From: Bacteroides sp. SM23_62
Lineage (GTDB): Bacteria > Bacteroidota > Bacteroidia > Bacteroidales > SM23-62
Assembly (NCBI GenBank): GCA_001303955.1
Contig: LJUP01000008.1
Span: 1 to 45,866 of the forward strand
Length of the DNA stretch: 45,866 bases
Direction of reading: 5' to 3'
The notes under the pieces are model-generated. The model had not been told where the DNA came from, did no database searches, and worked only from the letters and a program-made list of their open reading frames with translations. The translations under genes and the position numbers were made by a program. Positions within the stretch are counted from its first letter, which is position 1, and the number at the start of each line of letters is the position of its first letter. Below are positions 25,823-33,507 of this stretch, piece by piece.

Positions 25823-26191
25823 TTACCGGATTTCTTTTCCAAACGGGGTAAAGGCAAGCATTCCAAGTTTGAAATGTTGGATGCCAAAAGGGATCCCGAT
25901 GATGGAGATGGATAATAATAATCCGAAGATAAAGTGCGTAAGGCTTATCCACAATCCTCCGATCAGGATCCATATGATATTCATAATGGTACTCAGGCAA
26001 CCCGGTTCGTTTGGTTTATTTACGATATCTTTCCCAAAAGGTACGAGCGCCAGCATAGAAAGTTTCAATGTCTGGATCCCAAATGGGATCCCGATAATCG
26101 TCAGGCATAGAAGAACACTGGAAATGACATACATCAGGAAGATGATCAGTCCCCCGAAAACAATCCAAATGATGTTTCCGACAATGTTCAT
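25823..26191 (-). CDS. yccF: YccF-family inner membrane protein
   Basis: A 122-residue protein with two tandem YccF (DUF307) domains: NIVGNIIWIVFGGLIIFLMY...IGIPFGIQTLKLSMLALVPFG in the first half and the near copy NIIWILIGGLWISLTHFIFG...IGIPFGIQHFKLGMLAFTPFG in the second. Four hydrophobic helices are expected. The length and the internal duplication are typical of the family, whose function is not known. It ends 85 nt upstream of the start of the large secreted protein gene on the same strand and might be co-transcribed with it. Confidence 0.93.
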   Translation of the reverse strand: MNIVGNIIWIVFGGLIIFLMYVISSVLLCLTIIGIPFGIQTLKLSMLALVPFGKDIVNKPNEPGCLSTIMNIIWILIGGLWISLTHFIFGLLLSISIIGIPFGIQHFKLGMLAFTPFGKEIR

Positions 26192-26330
26192 TTATCTAAC
26201 TATTTCAGAAATATAAATTTAAGGACTTTTCATCGGAAGATTCAGGGTGTTTATCAAAATTAATTCACATAACACATTTGTATACTATATATTAGCTTTC
26301 ACAAGTGCTGTAATGAAATTGTTTATGACT

Positions 26331-26876
26331 ATGAAAATTTTTACAAAACTGAATATGCTGTTCATTTTACTGGCCCTTGTATCATTCTCATGTCAAAAGG
26401 GGGAAGGATTCCTGGCCGAGCTCGCGACAGCCGATACAGAATATTACGAAATGGAATTCACCGCCCAGGTAACCGATCTGGATGGTTTCCAGATATTCAA
26501 GGAGGAAGCATTCAAAAGCAGCCTGGAAAAGATCCTCAGCGAAACAGGTATCAGTGAAAAGCGACTGAATGCCATTTACTTAAAAGAAGCTGAAATAAGC
26601 CTGGAGGGCGACAGCATGTATAAGGATCTCAATATCATGCGATTTCTTGAGTTGACCAATTACACTGATGCCCTTGGTGAGGAGAAAATCGCGAAGCTGA
26701 ATCCCGTCCCGGATGGACAATCCCTTGTTTTTCTCAATCCCTCAGCCGAAAATATCCTGCCTTATTTCGAGGAAAAGGCCTTCATCATGACCGCACAGGG
26801 TTTTCTGGAACAAAGGATTTATGAGAATGTTAAGATGCTCGCAAGGTTTAAATTTGAAGTGAAAGCTGGAATTTAG
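26331..26876 (+). CDS. Lipoprotein of unknown function, paralogue of the next gene
   Basis: About 181 residues. The ATG at 26331 (MKIFTKLNMLFILLALVSFSC) gives a normal lipoprotein signal with Cys21; upstream in-frame starts exist (26247, 26313) but would put extra sequence ahead of the signal. The mature part has EFTAQVTDLDGFQIFKEEAF and LEKILSETGISEKRLNAIYL with an acidic stretch after it. This matches in order the protein encoded at 27008 (EDLEHDFIEQVITTNIQEIL, DDNGVSAEKLRSATLIE). No catalytic motif is visible. The pair looks like a tandem duplication that has since diverged strongly. Confidence 0.8.
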   Translation: MKIFTKLNMLFILLALVSFSCQKGEGFLAELATADTEYYEMEFTAQVTDLDGFQIFKEEAFKSSLEKILSETGISEKRLNAIYLKEAEISLEGDSMYKDLNIMRFLELTNYTDALGEEKIAKLNPVPDGQSLVFLNPSAENILPYFEEKAFIMTAQGFLEQRIYENVKMLARFKFEVKAGI

Positions 26877-27007
26877 GCAGGTTTTTCGTAATTTATAGAA
26901 AGTTGATTTTTCACAGCAATATTATATAATTAAACTCAAACCCTCGGATCTCAAAATTAAACAACATAAATTGTAAAAAATACTTTAACATCTTAAATTC
27001 TGCTGCC

Positions 27008-27550
27008 ATGAAAAGACTCATTAAACTCTTATTTTTATTTTCCCTCATAGGCGTATTAGCCGGGGGGTGTGAACTACTGAGGAATTCTGTCAAATTCAAT
27101 GAAGATTACTCCGTAACTTTCACTATCAACGCGTCAGAGGACCTTGAACATGACTTTATTGAACAAGTCATTACTACCAATATTCAGGAAATACTGGATG
27201 ATAATGGTGTCAGTGCGGAGAAACTGAGATCTGCCACACTTATCGAAGTCAGGGCTGAAATTGAATCCGGCTCCTCGGAAATTAATTTTGATAAGGTCGT
27301 TGATGGCGAAGTTTATCTGAAGCTTGGCACTAAATCCCCCTTGAAAGTTGCATGGTGGGACACTTCGACCGGATCAGGCAAAACGGTTGCCTATCTTGAT
27401 CATACGAGCGAAAACTTAAAGGATTATATTCTCGCAGATACATTTAGCGCTGGTGGATGGGTTGAATTGAACAAACCAACTGAGGGTACATCATGGGTTA
27501 CGGTGTATCTTGTATTCGAACTGGATGGCAAGATCCTGGGTAAAGCCTGA
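27008..27550 (+). CDS. Lipoprotein of unknown function, paralogue of the previous gene
   Basis: A 180-residue protein with a good lipobox (LIGVLAGGC, Cys21) followed by VTFTINASEDLEHDFIEQVI, a segment similar to the preceding gene, and a beta-rich C-terminus (WVTVYLVFELDGKILGKA). The mature domain resembles a small surface lipoprotein; no known enzyme motif is present. It is followed by a strong intrinsic terminator 40 nt downstream and preceded by an AT-rich gap of 131 nt, so it may be transcribed alone or with the paralogue. Confidence 0.82.
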   Translation: MKRLIKLLFLFSLIGVLAGGCELLRNSVKFNEDYSVTFTINASEDLEHDFIEQVITTNIQEILDDNGVSAEKLRSATLIEVRAEIESGSSEINFDKVVDGEVYLKLGTKSPLKVAWWDTSTGSGKTVAYLDHTSENLKDYILADTFSAGGWVELNKPTEGTSWVTVYLVFELDGKILGKA

Positions 27551-27590
27551 TAACCGGAAAAAGATCAGCAATATCTGAACGTAAACCAAT

Positions 27591-27627
27591 CCCGGATGTT
27601 CTGTGAAATGAACATCCGGGTTTTTTT
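27591..27627 (+). terminator. Intrinsic terminator after the lipoprotein gene
   Basis: CCCGGATGTTC (27591-27601) and GAACATCCGGG (27610-27620) form a perfect 11-bp stem with an 8-nt loop, followed by TTTTTTT. Confidence 0.93.
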
Positions 27628-27628
27628 A

Positions 27629-27660
27629 TTTGGATTTGATAAAAATAGTAAGCAATTTTG
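27629..27660 (+). promoter_or_regulatory. Candidate promoter for the lipoprotein/rhodanese gene pair
   Basis: TTTG (27629-27632), a 20-nt spacer and CAATTTTG (27653-27660), one mismatch from TAnnTTTG, lie 24 nt before the ATG at 27684. The element directly follows the terminator of the preceding gene. Confidence 0.4.
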
Positions 27661-27683
27661 CGGGAAACTAATCCAACTGTATC

Positions 27684-28721
27684 ATGCGTAAAATTGTTTC
27701 AATTTCTGCCCTTGTATTGGCACTTGGCATGTTTTCCTGCCAGTCCGGAGATAAATCCGCCGATGCAGGAATTCGCTACTACCGTCATCTCAGATTTTCA
27801 GAAACTCCCTTTGATCTTTACACCGGTAATCATGAGCTCAGTGCCAGGGAAGCGAAAACAGTTAATCATTATAGATTTAGGTACGATGATCAGTCCATGT
27901 TGACCGCCCTTGAATTCATGAGGGGTGGCGAACTGCTCAAAGGGTCTTCCACAGGCGCATCCCGCATACTTATTACTTATGAAGGGAACAAAGAGACACA
28001 CCATTTTTTTGACCACAATGGAGAGCCTGCCCAACGGGCCGGCGTATTCACGGCCATATATGAACTGGATGATAATGGCATCCGGAAAGGCCTGAAATTC
28101 TACGACAAGGAAGGTAATCTGACTGAAAACCGCAACGGGATAGCCTGGTTTGAATGGCAGATTATGCCAACAGAACAGGTCAGGGAAAATCGGTATAACC
28201 TGGAAGGAGAAGAAACTGTCCTGAATGAATTTTGTCCCTTTTATGAATTGAGATTCGATTATAATGACGAGGGATGGGTCACAGATATGGCTAACTACCA
28301 GGGAGATACCATGTACAATTGTACTGTTGAAAATTGCGGTGATATAGGCGTATCCTATTTTTCCTTCAAATACAATGATGCAGGTGACCTGACCTCATTT
28401 GAGGTGCGCAGCCTTACCGGGCAGCTATCAAACCTTTACTGGGGCTGGGCCCGGTTTGAAAACAAGTATGATGAAAATGGCAATGTCCTCGAACGCGCCA
28501 TGTTCGATCAGGACGATGAACCACTCGCAGGTATGTCAGTGCCGGTTACCCAGATGGTTTATAATGAGCAGGGATCAGTGGTGGAAAGAAAGAACATGGA
28601 TATTGGCAGGAACCCCATCAACCATCCGCAATCCGGAATTTCAGTTGTCAGATATGTCTATGATGAATCAGGGCATCCAACCGATACGCTAAGGTTCAAC
28701 AGTGACATGGCCGCCCTGTAA
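27684..28721 (+). CDS. Lipoprotein with YD-like repeats
   Basis: A 345-residue lipoprotein (signal ending LALGMFSC, Cys19). The mature part has several loosely repeated Asp/Asn-Gly turns of the YD/RHS-like or MORN-like type: YELDDNGIRKGLKFYDKEGN, RFDYNDEGWVTDM, FKYNDAGDLTSFEV, NKYDENGNVLERAMFDQDDE, MVYNEQGSVVERK, and YVYDESGHPTDTL. It probably folds as a beta-rich strip in the periplasm or at the cell surface. Its stop overlaps the start of the double-rhodanese gene by one base (TAATG at 28719-28723), which implies translational coupling and a shared function. No enzymatic motif is seen. Confidence 0.82.
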   Translation: MRKIVSISALVLALGMFSCQSGDKSADAGIRYYRHLRFSETPFDLYTGNHELSAREAKTVNHYRFRYDDQSMLTALEFMRGGELLKGSSTGASRILITYEGNKETHHFFDHNGEPAQRAGVFTAIYELDDNGIRKGLKFYDKEGNLTENRNGIAWFEWQIMPTEQVRENRYNLEGEETVLNEFCPFYELRFDYNDEGWVTDMANYQGDTMYNCTVENCGDIGVSYFSFKYNDAGDLTSFEVRSLTGQLSNLYWGWARFENKYDENGNVLERAMFDQDDEPLAGMSVPVTQMVYNEQGSVVERKNMDIGRNPINHPQSGISVVRYVYDESGHPTDTLRFNSDMAAL

Positions 28722-29770
28722 TGGAAAATCTCTATAAATCTGCATCGCTGTGGGCATTATTGCTCATTGCACTGACAGTGCCCTACTCCTGCAGACAACC
28801 CGGTCAGGCGAAATCTTCACCTGAGGTACCGGCCGGAACTGTTGTATCTTCCTTTGACGGTGCAGCCGGGATGCTGATCGATCAACTGCAAGAGCAGGGC
28901 GATTATGTGAACAGCAGGCAGTTCCCGAGCATGATCAAAGCGCGGACAGTATACGAGGAGCTGGGAGGGAATATCCATCTCATCGACATGCGCCGTGAAG
29001 CGTATTATCAGCAAGGGCATATAGCAGGAGCTGTCAATGTCAGGCGGTCCGAAATCCTTGATCATTTTGAGAATGAGATCCTCCCCTTCCAGTATGATAA
29101 GATCGTACTGATCTGTTACGGGGGACACATTGCTTCTTATACCACCCAAATATTGAGATTGCTGGGCTATGGAAATGTTTATGCCATGCGGTATGGGATG
29201 AGTGGATGGAACAGTGATTTTGCAGAGGATTTCTGGACAGCCGGTATATCCAGTGATTTTCAGGACCAACTGGTTTCGGAAGCCAGTCCGAAACCTCCTT
29301 CCATGTACCAGCCTGTATTGCATGCCACTGGAACTACCGGAGAGGAGATCCTCTACGAACGGGCCAGGGCAGTGCTTGCAGAGGATAATGGGCCCATATT
29401 TATAGACCAGGAATCTGTTTTCGAAAATCCGGATGATTATTTTATTATCAATTTTGAACGGAAGGACAAATATGAATCCGGGCATATTCCCGGAGCCATC
29501 AGGTATAAGCCACAGGGGACCCTGGGTATTCCCTCCGAGATGAGTACAATCCCGACAGACCGGACGGTAGTTGTATACTGTGGTACTGGACATAATTCCC
29601 AGTTTGCAGTGGCCTATTTAAGCCTGTTCGGTTACGATGCAAGGTCGCTGAATTACGGGAATAATGGTTTCATGCACCAAAAGATGGTGGAGGAAAGGGA
29701 ACAACTATCCTGGCATCCATTCACTGATGAAGACATCCATGATTTTCCCTATGTAACAGGAAATCAATAA
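28721..29770 (+). CDS. Lipoprotein with two rhodanese domains, both with active-site Cys
   Basis: A 349-residue protein with a lipoprotein-type signal (LIALTVPYSC, Cys24). The first rhodanese domain (about 70-175) has HLIDMRREAYYQQGHIAGAVN and the active-site loop LICYGGHIASY with Cys132. The second (about 210-330) has FERKDKYESGHIPGAIRY and VVYCGTGHNSQFA with Cys287. Rhodaneses transfer sulfane sulfur from a persulfide to an acceptor; this one would act in the periplasm. It is coupled to the YD-like lipoprotein upstream and converges on the minus-strand sulfur module ending at 29812, so the two units probably share a sulfur-related role. Confidence 0.88.
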   Translation: MENLYKSASLWALLLIALTVPYSCRQPGQAKSSPEVPAGTVVSSFDGAAGMLIDQLQEQGDYVNSRQFPSMIKARTVYEELGGNIHLIDMRREAYYQQGHIAGAVNVRRSEILDHFENEILPFQYDKIVLICYGGHIASYTTQILRLLGYGNVYAMRYGMSGWNSDFAEDFWTAGISSDFQDQLVSEASPKPPSMYQPVLHATGTTGEEILYERARAVLAEDNGPIFIDQESVFENPDDYFIINFERKDKYESGHIPGAIRYKPQGTLGIPSEMSTIPTDRTVVVYCGTGHNSQFAVAYLSLFGYDARSLNYGNNGFMHQKMVEEREQLSWHPFTDEDIHDFPYVTGNQ

Positions 29771-29811
29771 TGCTGACCGGATCCCCGGTGGCAGAAGTTG
29801 CTCATGCTTAT

Positions 29812-30327
29812 CTAGAAGGATATTGCGGAATCAGGCTGGAAGTTGAATTCAGGGGTTTCATCCACCAAGATCATCCTGCTGTTTTCAGCATCCCAGTGTC
29901 TTATCAGTGAATCCAGCATGGGTCCGGTATCAAGAACGAACAGGTTATCCATTCCCATCTGGGTGAAAAGTATCCAATACTTTTCTGCTCTGTAGGTCTC
30001 TTCGGCATATAAGACCCCGGTGGATGTTGACTCCTTGAAAAACCGGTGGATGATATCCGGACCCAGGCGCTCAGATGGCAGGTTCATGGCACCAGGCAGG
30101 TGGCCAGCAGTGAATGTACCGTTATCACGCAGATCTACAAGCTGGAGACCGGGTTCCTGGGTTTTCATTTCCTTATATTTGTGAATGGAAATGATATGTG
30201 TCTTCCGGTTGATTTTATCGAGGAGCTCCTCCCCGGATAAGTGGAAAACCTTTTTCCGGGGCAGTGCCAGGATAATGAGGATCGCCATGAAGGCGGTCAG
30301 GATCAGGTATAAATAATTTTTCATCAC
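29812..30327 (-). CDS. Membrane-anchored rhodanese-like protein lacking the active-site Cys
   Basis: A 171-residue protein with an N-terminal membrane helix (YLILTAFMAILIILALPR). The rhodanese-like core has LQLVDLRDNGTFTAGHLPGAM, the usual first motif. The active-site loop reads VLYAEETYRAEKYW, with Ala (about residue 108) where the catalytic Cys should be. It probably cannot transfer sulfur itself and may be a binding or scaffolding domain. It overlaps the preceding gene by 4 nt (ATGA, 30324-30327), so the two are translationally coupled. Confidence 0.85.
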   Translation of the reverse strand: MMKNYLYLILTAFMAILIILALPRKKVFHLSGEELLDKINRKTHIISIHKYKEMKTQEPGLQLVDLRDNGTFTAGHLPGAMNLPSERLGPDIIHRFFKESTSTGVLYAEETYRAEKYWILFTQMGMDNLFVLDTGPMLDSLIRHWDAENSRMILVDETPEFNFQPDSAISF

Positions 30328-30938
30328 TCACACCCTCCTATCAATTCGGCCTCCCTTTGGCGTTTAACCTCGAGAAAGGCTGTTTTCAGACTATCCGGCA
30401 TACTGTTCATCCTGGTGAAAAAGTCCCTCGCCCGGTACCTGACCTCGAACAGGGCATTCTCGGCCGCACTGATCCTGTCACCAGTAAAAGTTGATTCCAT
30501 GACCACCCTGTACCATTCATTCATCCCGCCCAGCATGATTATTGATTTTTCGTAGCCCTTCTGGGTGCAAAGCATCCAGGCTTCACCGGCAAACGTATTA
30601 CCATTGGAATAGAATACGGGTGATCTGGCAGGATCGTTAAGATAACCGGACCAATCCGGATTCAAAATTTCAGCCACCGGTATATTGATGGCACCCGGAA
30701 TATGGGCAGTGCGATAAGCAGCCCGGTCCCTGACATCCACCAGCAGGATGGTCGTATCCTCATAAACAACCATCCTTGCCACCTGGTCCACCGACAGGTA
30801 CCGTCCGTCATCTTCCATCGCCTCCAGCATCCCGGGGACATTTAGTTCTCCGTATGACCGCCGGCCTTCAGGTAAAAAGATGATCAAGCCTGCCAGTAGG
30901 ACCAGCATAGCCGATACCTGAAAACGGATTGAATACAT
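30324..30938 (-). CDS. Membrane-anchored rhodanese-like protein lacking the active-site Cys
   Basis: A 204-residue protein with one N-terminal membrane segment (SAMLVLLAGLIIFLPEG). The rhodanese core has ILLVDVRDRAAYRTAHIPGAI, and the loop at the active site reads VFYSNGNTFAGEAW with Ser111 in place of Cys. A C-terminal extension (about 150-204) is helical and charged. It overlaps the next minus-strand rhodanese gene by 4 nt and follows the YeeE-like gene at 30956 by 17 nt. I infer that these paired Cys-less rhodaneses act with the YeeE-like proteins on the periplasmic side. Confidence 0.85.
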   Translation of the reverse strand: MYSIRFQVSAMLVLLAGLIIFLPEGRRSYGELNVPGMLEAMEDDGRYLSVDQVARMVVYEDTTILLVDVRDRAAYRTAHIPGAINIPVAEILNPDWSGYLNDPARSPVFYSNGNTFAGEAWMLCTQKGYEKSIIMLGGMNEWYRVVMESTFTGDRISAAENALFEVRYRARDFFTRMNSMPDSLKTAFLEVKRQREAELIGGCE

Positions 30939-30955
30939 TTGTTTCTTTATTCAAA

Positions 30956-31558
30956 CTATAATTCACTGTTTATATCCGGACGCGCAAATTTCTTTTCTGC
31001 CTTCTCCGCGATCCAGAACATGCCTGCAGCAATGACCGTTACCCCGAATATAAATACCGTATCACTGAGTCCAAGTGCAGCCGACAGTTTTACCGGTCCC
31101 CTGTAACCTGAATCCATAAAATCCTGTATCAGGGGATAAGTCTCCGCAAACAGAAATGCTCCAATCCCGCCACCCAGCAAAAAAACAAAGGCATCAATTT
31201 TCCCGATGGCAGCTGCACTGATGCCGGTACCCGGACAAAAACCCCCCATGATGAAGCCCGCTCCCATAATGATCCCACCGATGATGGCCGGTCCGATATA
31301 ATAATGGTTATGGAACACCAGATCCATATCGAGCAGATCCAGGGAACTCAAAATTCTTGAACCGATCATGGCAACAATGGCAGCGGTAAAAAAGACTTTC
31401 AAAACAGTGGTATCATACCCGTAAAACATCCCGGCCAGTTTCCTGCTGGAGCTAAATCCTCCCTGCTCGAGGGCAAACCCGAATCCGGTTCCCACCAGGA
31501 AGGCACTCAACAAATTGATGAACCCGGCTGTTTCAGATGATGTAAGAATGGGTGCCAT
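30956..31558 (-). CDS. YeeE/YedE-family half-transporter for sulfur compounds (second half)
   Basis: About 200 residues, start at the ATG at 31556-31558; a longer in-frame start upstream would overlap the previous gene. Five or more hydrophobic helices are seen. The family signature is FGFALEQGGFSSSRKLAGMF and, with the conserved Cys, IMGGFCPGTGISAAAIGK. YeeE/YedE proteins (such as TsuA) import thiosulfate through Cys residues lining the path; half-size pairs like this also occur. It is 11 nt from the other half and belongs to the same operon as the two rhodanese-like genes downstream. Confidence 0.9.
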   Translation of the reverse strand: MAPILTSSETAGFINLLSAFLVGTGFGFALEQGGFSSSRKLAGMFYGYDTTVLKVFFTAAIVAMIGSRILSSLDLLDMDLVFHNHYYIGPAIIGGIIMGAGFIMGGFCPGTGISAAAIGKIDAFVFLLGGGIGAFLFAETYPLIQDFMDSGYRGPVKLSAALGLSDTVFIFGVTVIAAGMFWIAEKAEKKFARPDINSEL

Positions 31559-31568
31559 TGAATTTACA

Positions 31569-32147
31569 TTAGATCCAGTTCTTCCTGAAAAACCAGGCAA
31601 ACAAATATCCTGATCCGAATATGGTGATCATGGTGACAAAACCTGCCGTTGTCAGCACGGCCATGCCTGAAAGCGCAGCCCCGCTGGTACACCCCCTGGC
31701 CATCTGTCCCCCGTAAACAAAAAACACACCGCCAAGGAATGCCAGTAAAAGCCTTCTGGAATCGGATATTTTCGGTGATTTTTCAATTTTCCAGGTAAGC
31801 CTTCCCGATACGACGCCTGATATAAAACCGCCAAGTAACATGCCCATGATCTGGAACACCAGCCAGTTATTGATAGGGTTATTCCCATCCTGGAAATACT
31901 TGCTGTAATACTCGGCAGTGGCTGCATGTTCCTGGCTGACGGTCCCGACCACTGAGACGACACAGTACTTGATACCCCCGCTTGCTCCGAGTCCCCTGCC
32001 CGACAATACCATTGCACCCAGTAAAACCAGTCCCAGCAATACCCCGGCAAGGTACGGATTCATATAAGGTCTTCGCCTCATGACCTTCAAATGTATGTAA
32101 ATCCTTTTAATTGGGGAAGTTTTATCTATTTTCCTCTTGGTATCCAT
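31569..32147 (-). CDS. YeeE/YedE-family half-transporter for sulfur compounds (first half)
   Basis: About 192 residues from the ATG at 32147, which has an AGGA-like site about 10 nt upstream; starts at 32168 or 32081 are possible. Signature features are NPYLAGVLLGLVLLGAM, GRGLGASGGIK and, with the conserved Cys, GGQMARGCTSGAALSGMAVL, followed by a terminal membrane helix. It is the first gene of the four-gene module. The ligand is probably thiosulfate or another small sulfur species, by family analogy. Confidence 0.9.
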   Translation of the reverse strand: MDTKRKIDKTSPIKRIYIHLKVMRRRPYMNPYLAGVLLGLVLLGAMVLSGRGLGASGGIKYCVVSVVGTVSQEHAATAEYYSKYFQDGNNPINNWLVFQIMGMLLGGFISGVVSGRLTWKIEKSPKISDSRRLLLAFLGGVFFVYGGQMARGCTSGAALSGMAVLTTAGFVTMITIFGSGYLFAWFFRKNWI

Positions 32148-32198
32148 ACCGGTTTTTCCTGGGAACATCAAAGTAAAGGAAGACTGGAAACGGAAGCG

Positions 32199-32270
32199 CT
32201 ACAAGAATGCAATCGCCATCCATGTCATGGAACCGGCTGACAGTCCCATAAAAAAATACAAAGCCCACAT
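32199..32270 (-). CDS. Possible 23-residue membrane peptide upstream of the YeeE operon
   Basis: A short frame, MWALYFFMGLSAGSMTWMAIAFL then TAG, would make a single hydrophobic helix. An in-frame stop lies just upstream of the ATG, so it is not the end of a longer gene. The sequence has the look of a true membrane helix, with small residues on one face. The frame is too short for proof, and no strong ribosome-binding site is visible. Confidence 0.22.
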   Translation of the reverse strand: MWALYFFMGLSAGSMTWMAIAFL

Positions 32271-32533
32271 GGTTGATAAAGTCTTTACTTATCATTCAGG
32301 CAACATAAAGATCAAGACCCCGGCAGGAGGGTCCCACTTTTGTTTGTTAATATATCGATAGTGACCGGGATCATTGATGCGGTCTTAAAGAGGCAGGAAT
32401 TGCTTGACAACCAGGATCGCTAAAAAATAATATGTGCTCCATTTAAAATAAATGAATCTGAGGTCACGTTAATCTGGTCTGTCTTAATATTCAAATCTTT
32501 AATAATTTGTAAGAGGATATTTATAATTAGCCA
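32271..32533. other. Divergent intergenic region without a recognised gene
   Basis: This AT-rich stretch separates the sulfur-transport operon (minus) from the serine hydrolase gene (plus). I see no RNA gene, terminator or strong promoter match in it. Confidence 0.45.
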
Positions 32534-33463
32534 ATGAAAAGCAAATTGTATTGTTTCACTTTAGCCATGTTCATGTTTGCATGCAGGCAGGATGCACAAA
32601 AAATGGACTCATTCTTAACAAATCCGGATATATTTACATTGCCTATCCAATTGAAGCCGGACAGCGTAAAGCCCTTAAGATCAGTGATCGATCCCGGATT
32701 TCAGACAGATCTTGAAAAGACCCTGAACTCAAATGCCAAGTGGAAAAGACTGATAAGTCAGAAAAAACTGGCAGTGGGTGTCGTAGATCTTTATGACCCA
32801 TACCATACAAGATATGCAAGGGTAAATGGCAATATTATGATGTATGCTGCAAGCCTCCCAAAAATAGCTATCCTGCTGGCAGCCATGGATGCTATTGAGA
32901 AAGGTGAAATTGATGATACTCCGGAAATCAGGGCCAAAATGCGTCTTATGATGAGTAAATCAAGCAATACCGCATCAACGGAACTGATGGATATGCTTGG
33001 TTACGAAAAGATATCAAATACGCTACAGGATCCGAAATATGACCTTTACGATGAAGATTATGGTGGCGGATTATGGGTGGGGAAAAGATATGCCAAAACG
33101 GGTGAAAGGCATCCCGATCCTTTGAGGGGAATAAGCCATGGGGCCACAGTAACCCAGGTGTGCCGATACTATTATTTATTGGCTTACGGCATGCTCATAA
33201 ATTACGAAAGGTCAAAAGAAATGCTGGAATTAATGGCCGACCCGGAACTCCACCATAAATTTGTAGCGAAGCTGGAACAGATCGCCCCCAGGGCCAAGCT
33301 GTACAGGAAATCCGGGACATGGAAAAACTTCCATGCAGACTCTGTGCTGGTCTGGGGACCTGAACGGAGATATATCCTGGTGGCATTAAGTGAGGACAAA
33401 GACGGGGCCAGGATATTACAGGATTTGGTTGTCGCGGTGGATAAGATGCTGAAAAGGGCATAA
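32534..33463 (+). CDS. Secreted serine hydrolase of the class A beta-lactamase fold
   Basis: A 309-residue lipoprotein-like protein (MKSKLYCFTLAMFMFAC, Cys17). The catalytic elements of the penicillin-recognising serine hydrolases are in order: S107-x-x-K110 in YAASLPKIA, the S-x-N-like triplet in MSKSSNTAST (S143, N145), and a KSG motif in YRKSGTWKNF. It is shorter and more divergent than true beta-lactamases and lacks a clear omega-loop ExxLN, so resistance is not the likely role. It could be a peptidoglycan-modifying or esterase-type enzyme in the periplasm. The gene for the HEAT-repeat transporter starts 44 nt downstream on the same strand. Confidence 0.87.
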   Translation: MKSKLYCFTLAMFMFACRQDAQKMDSFLTNPDIFTLPIQLKPDSVKPLRSVIDPGFQTDLEKTLNSNAKWKRLISQKKLAVGVVDLYDPYHTRYARVNGNIMMYAASLPKIAILLAAMDAIEKGEIDDTPEIRAKMRLMMSKSSNTASTELMDMLGYEKISNTLQDPKYDLYDEDYGGGLWVGKRYAKTGERHPDPLRGISHGATVTQVCRYYYLLAYGMLINYERSKEMLELMADPELHHKFVAKLEQIAPRAKLYRKSGTWKNFHADSVLVWGPERRYILVALSEDKDGARILQDLVVAVDKMLKRA

Positions 33464-33507
33464 TTGCTAAATTGGTTTACACGCGATAAGAAATTTGGCC
33501 ATAATAC

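Noticed and set aside
32137-32361. A 74-codon plus-strand frame overlapping the start of the YeeE gene
   Set aside because: It is Lys-rich with no recognisable domain, and the opposite strand carries better coding signs (a membrane helix and the YeeE start).
32534-33463. A beta-lactamase resistance gene
   Set aside because: The Ser-x-x-Lys, SxN and KSG motifs are present, but the omega-loop Glu motif is not evident and the protein is divergent, so antibiotic hydrolysis is not supported.
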